From contig OY855914.1 of assembly GCA_963693305.1 (NCBI GenBank), positions 20,082,472 to 20,146,471 of the forward strand: DNA of 64,000 nt, given 5' to 3'. The notes under the pieces were generated by a model, which was given only the letters and a program-made list of their open reading frames with translations, was not told where the DNA came from and did not search any database. A program made the position numbers and the translations under genes. This DNA is from Meandrina meandrites. Its lineage: Eukaryota; Cnidaria; Anthozoa; Scleractinia; Meandrinidae. This document shows positions 21,844-33,830 of the stretch, piece by piece. The first letter of the stretch is position 1. Each line of letters begins with the position of its first letter.

Positions 21844-23148
21844 CAGAAGTCCATAACTAGAAGTCTACATCTCTGGTAATAGGCTTTGAGATATGTCTTT
21901 CGCGTGTACCTCGCGTTCCTCGCGTGTAGGCTATTTTTAGAACAGCTTTGCCGCGAACAAGTAGCCAATCACATTGAAGTATTTTTTAATTCGCGCCTTT
22001 GATTGGTTGAACAAATTTTTGAAGAAAAGCAGAACTGCAGAGGACGAGTGAACTCGAGCGAACGGCATTACGAAATTTCTGTTTGTTGGTCATCGTAATT
22101 TCCGTTTTGTGAGATTAAATCGTCCGGACAAGAATCATCAGGCCATCTTTCATCGATGACGATAGCATCGAAGTTGTAAAAATTCGGAGCATCCAAATAA
22201 GCGAGAGGACCTCAGTGTTTTGGAGTCAGAATACGAAATGGCAGCGGGCAAGATACACTAATTCCGAGTCAAATTCAAAATGCGAAGACACTAAAGATTA
22301 ATGGTACTCTCAAGATGAAGACAGGCATTAAGAGAGCAAGTGCATTTTGGCACAGGTTCGTTGCTATTTTGAAAAACAAAACCGTGGTCCCTGAAGCGCT
22401 CAACATCGAGCGCGGAATGAACAGAATGAAGTTTGATTCGTTTGAGAACAACATTCAGAGAAAACGACAAGTTTGGCGAGATTCGCATGTTTTTGGAATT
22501 ATACGGACGGCATGAAAACAAAAGACTGACTAAGGTAATGTACTTGTTTTAATATGAATAGAAATACGAGTTTAATTCATCGAACAATGATGATTTCATT
22601 CACATCCGTCAAAAGTTTAATTCAAGTTGTGCTTCTCGAGCACTTCGCAGTGTGCAGCTATTGTGTTGTGTATGTTGTTCAGTATTTTAACACGAGGATA
22701 TGCTGTACAAAATAAAGACACACTTAACTACTAAAAGTTTGGGGATCTTCTGTTCATAAATTCTCTCGTAAATTATAAAAAGTCGACCTGTTTGTTTTGT
22801 GAGTTTGTCTACGGAAACCCGGCGACGGGTTGTTTTTTCACTCGCCTTCAAATGCCACTGAACAGACGTTTGAAATCATTATCTACGATACTACTTCTGT
22901 CGAAATGTGAGAATTAAAGAGAATGGCCTGTCAAGTGTTTTGATGTGATTTGATTTATTTCACCTGCCACTTTCCAAAATATTCGGCCGCAACTTAGAAC
23001 TCCAATCGTATCGAAAATTTGAAATTTCCACTATTATAGTGGGTTACGTCATTTTCTCGCGAGACATCAGTTTCTAAAAATAGCCTACACGCGAAAGACA
23101 TAGCACGCGCCCCAATACCAGATGTAGACTTCTAGTTATGGACTTCTG
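21844..23148. mobile_element. 1,305-bp non-autonomous DNA transposon with TIRs and 7-bp target duplication
   Basis: The left end CAGAAGTCCATAACTAGAAG is exactly mirrored at the right end (CTTCTAGTTATGGACTTCTG), and the similarity continues for about 30 bp plus an inner ATGTCTTTCGCGTGTA match. ATAACAT occurs at 21,837-21,843 and again at 23,149-23,155, a 7-bp direct repeat exactly abutting both ends. The CAG start recalls hAT-type elements, but those usually give 8-bp duplications, so superfamily is open. No transposase ORF is present. Confidence 0.88.
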
Positions 23149-23394
23149 ATAACATAAACTATTGAAATACATATCAAATTAGAGGTCAGGCAACAAGTCA
23201 GATAAACACTCCAACAGGATCCGATTTCCGAACGCTTTGCGTGTTTCTCTTTCAGTGCTCTCAGCTAGCTATTCGTCACATTTAGGGATTCGGGAGTAAA
23301 TATTTCATAAATGACGTATCTGATAACCTTTGTTAGGTAAATAACACATAGCTATTCAGTGTATAAGTACAAAAAGTGATAATATTGGCCGCAT

Positions 23395-23472
23395 GTTACA
23401 GGGGCCTGATATGGTATGTCGGGGCCTGATATGGTAGGTCGGGGCCTGATATGGGGGGTCTGATATGGTAGG
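23395..23472. repeat. Tandem repeat (GGGGCCTGATATGGTAGGTC)
   Basis: Three to four copies of a unit of about 20 bp. It is the reverse-complement relative of the ATACCAGGCCCCCC/ATATCAGGCCCC repeat near 15.0 kb, so both come from one repeat family in opposite orientation. Confidence 0.85.
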
Positions 23473-23479
23473 CTACGTT

Positions 23480-23692
23480 CCAAATCTATTAGCACGAGGG
23501 GGCTAGTCCCAGGGACCGGTCTTGGGGACCAAGTCCCATCGTGTGAACAGGCCAATTTTTGTCAAAAATCCGGTCGCTGGGACTGAATTTTGGTCCCGAA
23601 ATCGGTCCCACGAATTCAAACTCATTCCATCGTGTAAACTCTACAGGGGACCAGTCCCTGCGACCGGTCCCCTCGTGTGTAGCGACCTTTAA
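23480..23692. repeat. Foldback element (GGGACCGGTC / GACCGGTCCC)
   Basis: The arms TAGCACGAGGGGGCTAGTCC and GGGACCAGTCCCTGCGACCG face each other, with repeated GGGACCGGTC and CATCGTGT phrases. The outer end (CCCCTCGTGTGTAGCGACCT) is also found inverted near 14,962-14,980 (GGTCGCCACACACGAGGGG). Confidence 0.7.
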
Positions 23693-23900
23693 GGGTAAAT
23701 AAATGAATGCATTAACGGAAATTTGATTTCATTCTTTGCTTCAATGTTCCATTGTTAAATTTTATATTTCATTCCGAGTCTCCCAAACCAAGCAAACATT
23801 TACAGTTAAAGCGGCTCAAGCGTTCCTTTCTAGGGTGAATTAATGAATTAATTAACGGAAATTTGATTTCATTCTTTGCTTCAATATTCCATTCTTAAAG
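23693..23900. repeat. Direct repeat pair with ATTAACGGAAATTTGATTTC core
   Basis: A segment of about 70 bp containing TTAACGGAAATTTGATTTCA followed by TTCTTTGCTTCAAT occurs twice, about 140 bp apart. Between the copies is the GAGTCTCCCAAACCAAGCAA segment shared with 14.9 kb. Confidence 0.8.
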
Positions 23901-23932
23901 TGAATATTTCAATGTTCCAACGGCGACTGGAT

Positions 23933-25609
23933 TTAAAACAGTAATGTTACAAAACAACGCCGGGCAACAACAGCAGCATAACAGAGAGCTGCAGAGCGTT
24001 CAAGCGTTGTAATAGTCTCGCGCAACTCCTGGATGTGGTTTCTTGTGTTTTTCGATTCGATCGCAATATCTGAAAATAATGTTGACTGCCTTGTTATTAG
24101 AACATCTAGCCAAAAAGTAAACCGAATCTTGCTTAGAATGTACCTTAGATTTGAATAATAATGCAATAATGCAAATTTGCTCGGCAACGATCTATCGGTG
24201 TCTGAAAGCAATTTCCACTTAACCAGCTTTTTCTTTTGGTTATTTGGTGATTAAAGTCGATGAAATGGACTTGTTCTTAAAAGGCCGTTTTTTAAGAAAC
24301 ACTGTTGTTATGAGAACTCTGGAATGCTGAGTAAGAAACACTCTTCTTTGACAACCCTGGAATGTTGAAACAGAAAATACCGGTATATAAGCAGTCGGAC
24401 GTCTCAGGGATAACCTTTGGATAACCCCTTCATCTGTTCTGTCACGTCTTGTTGAGGGTCGGAGATAGGGGGGAGGGGGGGGGGGGGGTATATACACCTT
24501 ATAGTGGATTATACAGGGGGGCTCTGCCTGAAAGGCGTACCATTTTCATGGTAGAATTATGCAAAATGGTAAGGATTTAAAGAGCTGGAGCATAACTAGG
24601 GGTTAGGTTAGGCTTTTAAGGGCCTTAAAAACAACTCGAAAAGAAGCATCGAATAGCTGATTCACTCAAGAACCAGGTTAATATTATTCAAGTAAAAAAT
24701 TTGGAAAAAAGAATAATGCGGCGCGGTCAGTGTAGGTATATGTAGGCGGTACTATTTGTTATTTATTTTTCCGGTCAAAATAGTATAAAAGGGTAAGGTT
24801 TTGGACGGAGCCTCTCAGTATAAAATATTTCTGAGCTGCCCTCCCCATCCACCTGCCCCCCCCCCCCCCCGCCACAACCACCCCCCCCCCCCCACCACCA
24901 CCACCACCACCACAACCGCCCCGTCCCCACACAGCGTTTTTTTTTTTTTTTTTTTGAGCCAGTTTTCTGTGCAAACACAATGCTTGAATAAGGGAGTTGT
25001 CCCGGAACGTTCGGGACTTTTTTTTACAGCTTTTAGAACTCCAGAAATATTACTTGTTTGATAATTAAAGGCCTTTAGAATACCGCACAAAAATCAAAGA
25101 AGCGTATCAATGACGAAGTTGAGTTTAAAACAGTTTCTATCAGTTGCTGGGCGACTGCTTCTACGTTGGTTTTCAGAAATAATTGTCAATTTACCTCCAA
25201 GAACTTGTGCACTTTCCTTGCGAATGAACATCAAAATGAACAGCGTACAAAAGCACCAGATGACATTCATGGTCGAGGGAAATACTCTCTGCTGAAAAAA
25301 TACGATGAAAAACAACATCAATAAACTCAGGAAGCCTGACGAATTGAAAAAGAAAATGCCTGTTAGCATGTAGAAATATAGTATAAATGTTATCAAAACA
25401 AATTACACATCAACCCAGCCTTTGTACGAAGAACTCTAAGAAAAAATGTCTGCCTAAGATATGATCGCGAATTACACATTTTACAATTAAAAACAAAGAT
25501 GTCTTCCCGAATAGAATACCTCCAAATGTCGAAACTAGTTGAGGACAATATTTTCAGAAGCAAACGCTTCAGTTGAAGGCAATAGATCTTGTTCAAATAT
25601 GCTAATAAC
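23933..25609. other. Intergenic, low complexity, no gene found
   Basis: Contains a G-run (24,472-24,488) and a C-rich/CCA-rich/poly(T) block at 24,856-24,955, which gives proline- or glycine-rich shadow ORFs. No domain was recognised on either strand. Confidence 0.55.
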
Positions 25610-26398
25610 AAGTGTATATGACACGAAAAATATTTTCTGCTTATTTGAAAGGCCTTTCAAAATACAGAAGAATGGCGTTTTTCTTTTCGAAATATCTTTT
25701 TTCGTTTCTGAGATATTGTCATTTTTGTATTATGCAAATTAGATCAGTGATGACGTCATAAGATTTGCAACTGAAAAATGGTAAAATACTGAATAAAAAA
25801 TATCTCTGGAAATATTGAAGCAGTGTCCTTGAAACTTGGCACCACCAATGTGCATCACAAAAGCAACAAAATGACACCCTTAGTATTGTTGCCATAGCAA
25901 CCCTTTCAGCTCCAGTCTCTCTCTGTCAAAAAAACAAATATCCCCATTTGTAGCCTCTTAAGTGAGAAAAAGGGTCCTGCTTGGAACGGTCATTGTTCCC
26001 ACATTGTCTTAATTCCCAGCATCAGATTGGCTGTGCTAGATGGTTCTTGGTTAAGACAAAAACTGGGAATTTCAGTTTTTATTGAGACAGCACCAGCGGC
26101 AAAACTGTTGTCATGGCAACAGCTTTAAGGGTGTTATTTTGTTTCTTTTGTGATGCACATTGGTGGTGCCAAGTTCCAAGACCACTGCTTTAATGGTTTT
26201 AGAGATATTGTTTATTCAGTATTTTACCATTTTTTAGTTGCAAATCTTATGACGTCATCACTTATCTAATTTGCATAATACAAAAATGACAATATCTCAG
26301 AAACGAAAAAAGATATTTCGAAAAGAAAAACGCCATTCTTCTGTATTTTGAAAGGCCTTTCAAATAAGCAGAAAATATTTTTCGTGTCATATACACTT
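25610..26398. mobile_element. Foldback element with inverted arms of about 290 bp
   Basis: The left arm (from AAGTGTATATGACACGAAAA at 25,610) is closely matched in inverted orientation by the right arm ending TTTTCGTGTCATATACACTT at 26,398. Each arm runs about 290 bp with minor differences, around a core of about 200 bp. There is no coding capacity. Target duplication is unclear. Confidence 0.88.
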
Positions 26399-27784
26399 TA
26401 AGCACAAAAGTAATCACTTTCAATTTCTCATGCATGAAGTGGAATGGGACTCACTCTAATTATGTTGGATTAGATGTGTCTGTGAGTTCCTATAAAGGCC
26501 CTCTATACTTTCCGCCCACAAAATCCGGAGTTATAAGCGGAAATAAAGAACTTCTAGTTAGAAGGAATCAGGGCCTTTAAACCTATTGCATGACATTTTA
26601 AAATAATAATTAAAGCAAGAATGACTGGCTTTGTACAGACCTGACCCCGTTTCAGCACTCTTGTAAACACGTTTCTATGGTTATATGAGGCAAAAATAGT
26701 TAACAAAGAAATAGAAACCATAAAATAGATTACTTACCCAAATTGTGTTGATCTAAGACTTAATATTAAGATAGGGTGGGTGCAGACAAGAATCAAGTAA
26801 CAGTTATTGCCTTCAAAGAACGTTCCTGCACACCCAGCTGGTTTTAAGTCTCAGATTTTCTGGGCCCGTCATTGTTTAAGGTAGGAGCTTCAGGGAAGCG
26901 TTTCATGAACCCAGTAATCACTGCACATCGGATTCCCGGTAAAAAATTAATTGCATGTTAACCACGAAATCGTATGACGTCGGCTTACTAACACGGTTAT
27001 GAGAACGCCTAGTTACTTTGAACCGAGCAGAAATGGCAGACAAAATCAGATAAATGCGTTGCAAATATTGACTCCGTGGACAATCGAATTCGATCATGAA
27101 TGTTATTTTGTAAATCCTACGAGTAACGGTTAAATTAACCATTCTTTCTCAAAAAATAAAACGAACGAGTTGTGCCGAGGTATGTTCGGAAAATAAAACA
27201 GTTTGCGAGGACGTTTACCCGTGATAAAACCTCGGCTGTTTTTCTCAGAGCACGCTCATTGGTTTACCAAAGAAAGAAGTAGCAAGCTACTGAAAAATAA
27301 GTCAGTCGTGATGGCTAAAGATCGATAGAGGCAAAGATGGATTCTCTGTGTTGCAAATAAAGGTCCAGAACTAAATCGTAATATTGGTTAGAGACAGTCA
27401 GTTTGCCAACTTTCAAGCGGCGATAATTTCCATCTAATAATGGTTTTACAAATTCTCTGGAAAAACAAAATTAGACCGTATTGCTCGGTTGTTTTCAAGC
27501 GCATATTGTAGTTATTGTTTTAGTACGACCGTGACAGGCCTCGCTGAGTGCCGTATTCAACTTCCGCAGTGCGCTGTTGAGCTCAGACATACGTTTAATT
27601 TGTCACCTCGGTGTTGAGAGCCAAGCGTTTCACGTCTCCATGTATCGCTTTAGTCAAACAGTCGTTTTATTTAGCCTATTAAACACTCTCTACAATGAGC
27701 GTAAATGCGCTCTTCTCTGTTTTATACGAGTCTTGTGTAACTAAAGCGAGAAGCCAATGAGCAAAACGGATCAACTTTTTAAGT
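26399..27784. other. Intergenic, nothing recognised
   Basis: ORFs here are short and lack domain signatures. No repeat arms were identified. Confidence 0.5.
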
Positions 27785-28147
27785 ATGGCGACTAACCTGC
27801 AAATGTATCGTATAAGGGACTTAAAGGATTTACTAACAGAGATGTCTAGTAAGAAAGTTACACGACCGAGAATGAAGCAGCTGACTTTTTCGTCAATTAG
27901 CAAACAGAAACTTGTTTTAAGCTTTAATTTTGATTTGAATTTGCAAATTGCAGCAGCATTCCAAACTTTCGTGGAAAGGAAATTACTTCCGGATTCCATT
28001 ATCGTCTGGAAAGAGACATGTACTAGGCTGCAAAATTTAGAAAAATCAAGCAAAAATCAAAAACAACTTTCCAATTGCAATTTACTATATTTTTGTGTAT
28101 CACTAAAATATGCAACATTTTTCTTTTCTTTTCTTTCCTATTTATAA
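27785..28147 (+). CDS. Hypothetical ORF (120 codons), uncertain
   Basis: Opens with an ATGGCG start and encodes MATNLQMYRIRDLKDLLTEM, then a Lys-rich middle. The last 30 residues are hydrophobic and low-complexity and may be intronic or non-coding. It could be a first exon or a chance ORF. It has no recognised domain and no support from neighbours. Confidence 0.2.
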   Translation: MATNLQMYRIRDLKDLLTEMSSKKVTRPRMKQLTFSSISKQKLVLSFNFDLNLQIAAAFQTFVERKLLPDSIIVWKETCTRLQNLEKSSKNQKQLSNCNLLYFCVSLKYATFFFSFLSYL

Positions 28148-28934
28148 CACAGGATATGAAATGTTAATCAAATTGTCTTTCGACGCGCGTAAACATCCGA
28201 TGTCAAATATGCGTAAAAGAGATTGCTTTTCTGAGAACCATTTCTGCAGTTAATGATCACCTCATCGCCAGGTTTCTGTTATTGCACCTTTTTCCCTTCA
28301 AGAACGAAAGGTATAGTTCATTGTCGCCACTTGCAGTGTATGAGCTAAAGATTACGAAACTGATAACAAATTAGAGATGAGACAATTATAGCATTTTTGA
28401 TGGTTTTAAATTTTACATTTATTCACTCTGAGACACTCAAATCATGATATAAACTACATAACTTGATGCTACATTGCAATAAGTCCTTTTAATAGATCTA
28501 CATGCATTTAAATTGCGTTGTGATTTGTATAACCTCATGTACAATTTGTTAGTTTATTGATAATAGTAGTAATTAAAGATTATATTAAAGTCATACCTGA
28601 GGAAGTTTGAGGAACCCTTGCTATGTAGGCTAGAAGACAGTTGGAGTTTTAACAAGCGCAGGGCAAGTGGGCCAATTTTGCCGCTGCTGTTTGCGGGATC
28701 TGGTGTGATGGGGATGAGTGAGTTGCACACAGATGAATAACTTGGTGTTATTTTATTTGTAAACAACTTTACCAACATAGATAAAAAACTTTTTTTTGAA
28801 GGAAATAATGTTGAAGTACTACAGTAAGTGAAGATTAAGAATTACCAATGTAGTAACTGACGGTTTTTGAAGTCTTTTGTATGAGTCTAACAATATGAGC
28901 AAAAAATGCTGTTGAATTTGAGTGTATTAAATTT

Positions 28935-29285
28935 ATGAGCTCGAGTTAGAACTTTCGAGTTCGAGTTAGAAATTTCAAGTTCTAGTTAAAAGGAACGGCC
29001 TGAAAAGTTACTGATTTCGTGATGGAAGACGAAAAAAAAAAAAGAAAAAAAAAGGAAGAAAACGAAAACGAAAACGAAAAGCCCACAACATGGCGTGACA
29101 TTTTCGCAGTTGGTCACGCATAGTGTCGCCCTGATCAACAAATGAAAGCTAACCGCAAGCAAATAGGTGTGGAACTAATCGCAAGCAAACCAGAGTGGAA
29201 CTAGCCGCAAGCAAACCAGAATGGAGCTAACCGCAAGCAACTCGATATTTTAACTCGAACTCGAAATTTCTAACTCGAACTCATG
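28935..29285. repeat. MITE-like element with AACTCGAACTCGAAATTTC arms
   Basis: The left arm (GAGCTCGAGTTAGAACTTTC, TCGAGTTAGAAATTTC) and right arm (GAAATTTCTAACTCGAACTC) are inverted. In the middle are three imperfect copies of about 35 bp containing AACCGCAAGCAAACCAGA. Confidence 0.75.
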
Positions 29286-29329
29286 AAATCGACAGGCCCG
29301 TTGAACTTGAGTGTTAAGTTTACTTGCTG

Positions 29330-29330
<1 letters not shown>

Positions 29331-29361
<31 letters not shown>
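29331..29361. repeat. Poly(A) tract
   Basis: About 28 adenines in intergenic DNA. A retroposed tail is possible, but no element upstream was identified. Confidence 0.9.
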
Positions 29362-29364
<3 letters not shown>

Positions 29365-29523
29365 GACGAATTCGGATTATTTTTTGTAGCTGTTTTACAT
29401 ATACGTATGCTGCAAACATAACGTAACAAGAACTAAGGATATTACAAGGTTTTAATGAAACACAATCAGGCTCCAGTGAATAACACAGTTGAGTGAGTTT
29501 GCCAATGCCTGAATAATTATACA

Positions 29524-29690
29524 AATGGTGGCCATTTGCCAAGCTACGCGAATCAGTAAGCTTGTTTCCTGACCACAAATCATGGCCATTTGCCGAGCAA
29601 GATAACTCAGTAAGTTCATTTCCTGACCACAAAGAGGCCGCAAATCATGGCCATTACCGAGCTACACAACTAAGTGGAGTCTTGGTCAGA
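29524..29690. repeat. Imperfect tandem repeat of about 54 bp
   Basis: Three diverged units, each with ATGGCCATTTGCC/ATTACC, AGCTAC/AGCAAG, then AGTAAG...TTTCCTGACCACAAA. Confidence 0.8.
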
Positions 29691-29699
29691 AGAGTGGAA

Positions 29700-30748
29700 T
29701 TACTCAACCGCATGACGCAGTTGTCTATTGTCGACGGCGAGCAGCCGTTTGAAATGATAACACCAAATTACAGCTTAGTTTTTGCACCAGGAATCGTACG
29801 TACTTCCCTAAGACATCGATAAGACATCGTCGCAGTCGTCGTCTTGTTCTAACAGCCCAAAAACGCTTTCTCTGCTAAGAGGAACAGTTCACGGACGCTT
29901 CGAAGCAGATTCCATTTTGAACTTGAAAAGCACCACGTCGACAAGCGTATTCGTCGTGTATGCCACATTGAAGCGTTTCAGCTGAGATTTGCAGAGTGAC
30001 TGGGCATATCTCTTGTCATGCTTTCTGCTAAAGTTCGTAGAGATCAAATGTAACGTAACTTTTTGCGAATTTTTTCAGGTATTAGTCCCGGGGTGACCTA
30101 AATTTAAAGTTACGCTCAGTGAGAGGTAATTATTTATGACGATACAGGTAGTTCTGATATAAGTATGCAGAAATATTTTACATACATGTCAATTAAACGA
30201 AAAAGTGTGGCTGTAAAACCTAATAAATACTTGAAGAAAAGTCTCAGTCCGTTAATGTAGTAACGACGACAAGTCTATTACGAAGTTAATTGCTATATGA
30301 TGGGCAAATGAAGTTGCAAAGTTGAACGAATTTTAATAATTTTGATTAAAACATTAAATCGTGCGCGAATCGGGGCCGGGAGCAGGGATAACGTGAGTTC
30401 AAAACGCAGACCCGGCGTCATATGTTGGTTGAGTTTGTTGTTGGTTCTTGTCCTTGCTCTAAAGGTTTTTCTCCGGTTTCTTCGGTTTGAGTTTTAGCCA
30501 CATGTGATACTGAAACACTGTCCATGAATCTTTCTTTGCTGACCTGAAACTTTGCAGTAGCTTGTGGTTTGCTTTTCAAGGCTCAAAAAATGAATATCGT
30601 CTATGTTGCACTGGGTTCAAGTAACCGCGATGGATGCTGCTCTGAGGGAGGGGATGTTTTTCGAAAAAATTAACAGTACGCTGGCGATATATTTTGTGAC
30701 AATTGTAATTATGTTATATTCTTCCTCTAGCTACGGTTCTCCTGTAAT
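29700..30748. promoter_or_regulatory. Upstream region of the SVEP1-like gene
   Basis: About 1 kb of non-coding DNA before the plus-strand gene's start codon, which presumably contains its promoter. No convincing TATA box or other site could be assigned from sequence alone. Confidence 0.3.
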
Positions 30749-30923
30749 ATGACATCCTTCACAAAGTTAAGTGTCCTTGTATTGGTGCTAGCATTTGTCG
30801 TCATCCAGAATAGTGTAGATGCATGTTGCCGTCGAAGAAGAAGGTCAACAAGACCAAGACCAAGAGCACCTCCACCACCACCACCTCGAAGTTCAAGCAG
30901 CCGTAGAAGAAGGTCATATTCTT
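30749..30923 (+). CDS. SVEP1/polydom-like gene, exon 1: signal peptide and Arg/Pro/Ser-rich stretch
   Basis: The ATG at 30,749 begins MTSFTKLSVLVLVLAFVVIQ, a clear signal peptide with a probable cut near NSVDA. It is followed by CCRRRRR, a polyproline run and SSSSRRRR. The donor TATTCTT/GTAAGT is phase 1 and matches the next exon. The chain of exons through 64,000 all join in phase 1, supporting one secreted multidomain protein. This start is chosen because it is the only signal peptide in frame upstream of the TSP1 exon. Confidence 0.8.
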
Positions 30924-31387
30924 GTAAGTTCGTTTGATATATTAATACATATTTTTCACTCTTTGATTTCAAGTATTGTATCAGACAAACACGAAAGAGA
31001 GTGTTTCATCGCATTTAAGCCTAAATTATTATAAATGGGAAGCACTTATTAGCTTCTTGGGGGAAAAAACACGTCGAAGGAAAAAAGAAAAAAAAATAAA
31101 GGTCGTGCGTGTGCCCGCCCGTGTGTTAGACTCTCTCCCTCCATGCTTTCCAACCCAACGCATTGACATTACTTAACGCAGAGGTCCGCAAAGCGTATAT
31201 GTGTCTAGAGCGTTATGCGTCATTGTATTGCGGATTTTAAGAGGTTTTAAAAAGGGACAGCAGAAAGAAATTTATTTTTGGAAGAAAACCAAAATATTTT
31301 CATCTTTTCATATTCTTCCTCATGTAAAATAGTCGTCGCTCAAAGAGGCTTTTGATTAAGGCCGTTTGGCCGTTTGTTTCCTTCTAG

Positions 31388-31660
31388 CGCCAAGGCATGG
31401 CAACTGGGGATCCTGGCAGTACTGGGGCAGTGTTCAGTGCAGAAATGGTTATCAGACCAGATACCGCTACTGTAACAATCCCAGCCCGGCGTACGGTGGA
31501 TCTTCCTGCCGTGGAATACGTTCAGAAACTAGAGATTGCAATGAATGTTCTCTTGGTCTGGCACAATGCGAGCATCTATGCAGTAACATGCACGGTTCTT
31601 ACAAGTGCAGTTGTTATTCTGGATATAAACCATCGACACAAAACTGGAAGAGATGCGATA
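31388..31660 (+). CDS. SVEP1/polydom-like gene, exon: TSP1 + EGF
   Basis: Thrombospondin type-1 repeat (HGNWGSWQYWGSVQCRNGYQ, then TRYRYCNNP, SCRGIRSETRDC) followed in the same exon by an EGF module (CEHLCSNMHGSYKCSCYSGY). The acceptor is TTCCTTCTAG and the donor CGATA/GTAAGT, phase 1. The WxxW tryptophans and the CSVTCG-like strand (here SVQC) mark the TSP1 fold. An N-terminal TSP1 is not typical of vertebrate SVEP1. Confidence 0.9.
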
Positions 31661-31929
31661 GTAAGTGCATTTTCTATTACTGAAAACGCAAATGCTGCTC
31701 ACCGAAAAATGAACACTTTCGATTCAGCAAATTGTAGACAATTAACGGCCAAAAAAGGCAAGGCTGACTGTACGGTCGGGCTGCAAGACTTTTATTCATT
31801 TCAATATTTCGTCCGACACGGCCTACTTCTTGAGAGAAAGGGCTAGACTGAAGAAATAACATTTACATTAAATATATCAAGACAATAGACTATAGAAATA
31901 CAAGCAGAAAACGTTGAAATTCGATTAGC

Positions 31930-32612
31930 TACCTACATACTTAACTAAATACCTACCTACCTACCTACCTACCTACCTACCTACCTACCTACAGTACCTA
32001 CCTACCTACCTACCTACCAACCTACCTACCTACCTACCTACCTACCTACCTACCTACCTTCCTACCTACCTACCTACCTACCTACCTACCTACCTACCTA
32101 CCTACCTACCTACCAATCAACCTATCTACCAACCTACCTACCTACCTTCTTAACTAAATACCTGTCTACCTACCTACCTACCTACCTACCTACCTACCTA
32201 CCTACCTACCTACCTACCTACCTACCTACCTACTTAACTAAATACCTACCTACCAACCAACCAACATATCTACCAACCTACCTACCTACCTACCTACCTA
32301 CCTACCTACCTACCTACCTACCTACCTACTTAAATAAATACCTACCTACCTACCAACCAACCAACCTATCTACCAACCTACCTACCTACCTACCTACCTA
32401 CCTACCTACCTAACTACCTACCTACCTACCTACCTTCCTACCTACCTACCTACCTACCTACCTTCCTACCTACCTACCTACCTTCCTACCTACCTACCTA
32501 CCTACCTACCTACCTACCTACCTACCTACCTACCTACCTACCTACATAATTAAATACCTACCTACCTACCTACCTACCTACTTAACTAAATACCTACCTA
32601 CCTATCTAACTA
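31930..32612. repeat. Long (CCTA)n microsatellite
   Basis: About 680 bp of CCTACCTA repeats in the intron between the TSP1/EGF exon and the first sushi exon. It is broken by recurring variants (CCTTCCTA, CCAACCAA, TTAACTAAATA). These form a higher-order pattern, with AACTAAATACCT-type segments repeating at intervals. Confidence 0.97.
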
Positions 32613-32847
32613 TCTGTCTGTAGTGTATTGCATACAGGCCAACGGTTACTCATAAGGGTACATCCGGGATGCGATGAATGTTGAGTGAGCGGAAAAGCAT
32701 GTACTGTGTGTGATGTGCTCTGTTATTAAAAGCAGCTGTTAACCTTTGTAGATTACCTCTGTGGCCCTTGATCATTAAACTTTTTATCTACCCATCCACC
32801 CGACTGTTCGTCTGTCTGTCTGTCTATCTATCTTTCCTATATTTCAG

Positions 32848-33045
32848 GAATCACTTGCAACACAAATGACTGGCCATCTCCAAGCAACGGACAGATGTCA
32901 TTACCTTGTCGTGATAAGCCCCAAGTGGTTGCTGGGACTTATTGTGTGGTCACATGCAATCGTGGGTTTGAAATAGTCGGAAGTGCAAGCTCTGTTTGTG
33001 AAAATGATGGTCACTGGAACCCTAACATAACTGCAAATTGTCGAG
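32848..33045 (+). CDS. SVEP1/polydom-like gene, exon: sushi (CCP) domain
   Basis: Reads GITCNTNDWPSPSNGQMSLP, then CVVTCNRGFEIVGSASSVC and GHWNPNITANC. The acceptor is CCTATATTTCAG and the donor TCGAG/GTCAGA, phase 1. The domain starts well before the first in-frame ATG. Confidence 0.9.
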
Positions 33046-33647
33046 GTCAGAAGATTTTTAATGCCATACCCAACGTTTTAAACTGGATAAAAATTGTATA
33101 CGATATGATTTCCATATGAAGTGTTGATTGACAGCAAAAACAACTTGAAATGCAACAAATCCATCATTAAAAATATTTATTCAGTGAAGGTTATTTAGTA
33201 GAACATTCATTTATAATTTGAATCAAATTAAAAATTATTAATTAAGCGCCTCAGCCGTTTTCACTATAGCCCTCCATCCTTTTTCCCAATTTTTTTTATC
33301 TTCTGTTAATATCAGTAAATTCAAAACTATTACACTTAAAATTGACCTATTTGAGATGCAGAGATTGAAATGACATTAATTATTTGGTTTCTAACGTTTG
33401 AAGCTTCGCAAACCTCAAAGGAGCAAACAAAGGCGCTAAAAGTTATGTTGGCATGTCAACGACCACGCGCGCACACACACACATTTCTACTGGTTAGTAA
33501 CATTTCTACTGGCTAGTTGCTCGGACCCATATACATAGCCTGCTGTGGGTTTTGCACGGTCAAGGTTAGAAAAGGGATAAATAAATATAAGAAACATTTT
33601 TTTGAGTATTAAATTATGCTTCATTCTACCATGTTTTATAATTTTAG

Positions 33648-33830
33648 TTCGTGCATGTCCACCCTTAAATGTACCAGACAACGGGCGAATCACCCCTGAC
33701 ATTTGTCAAAACAAACCATTGCACGGTCAAAACTGTTCCTATGAATGTAGCGCAGGCTACGCACGCATTGGACCTAACTCAAACACTTGTGATAATGGGC
33801 ACTGGACACATGGCGGCTTTCACTGCCAAG
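33648..33830 (+). CDS. SVEP1/polydom-like gene, exon: sushi (CCP) domain
   Basis: Reads RACPPLNVPDNGRITPD, CSYECSAGYARIGPNSNTC and GHWTHGGFHC. The acceptor is TTTTATAATTTTAG and the donor CCAAG/GTAAGC. Confidence 0.92.

Noticed and set aside
22291..22521. ORFs on both strands inside the 1.3-kb transposon
   Set aside because: Under 80 codons, no transposase motifs and no conservation that I can see.
24759..25090. Glycine- or proline-rich ORFs on both strands
   Set aside because: They arise from poly(C)/(CCA)n/poly(T) low-complexity DNA and have no other features.
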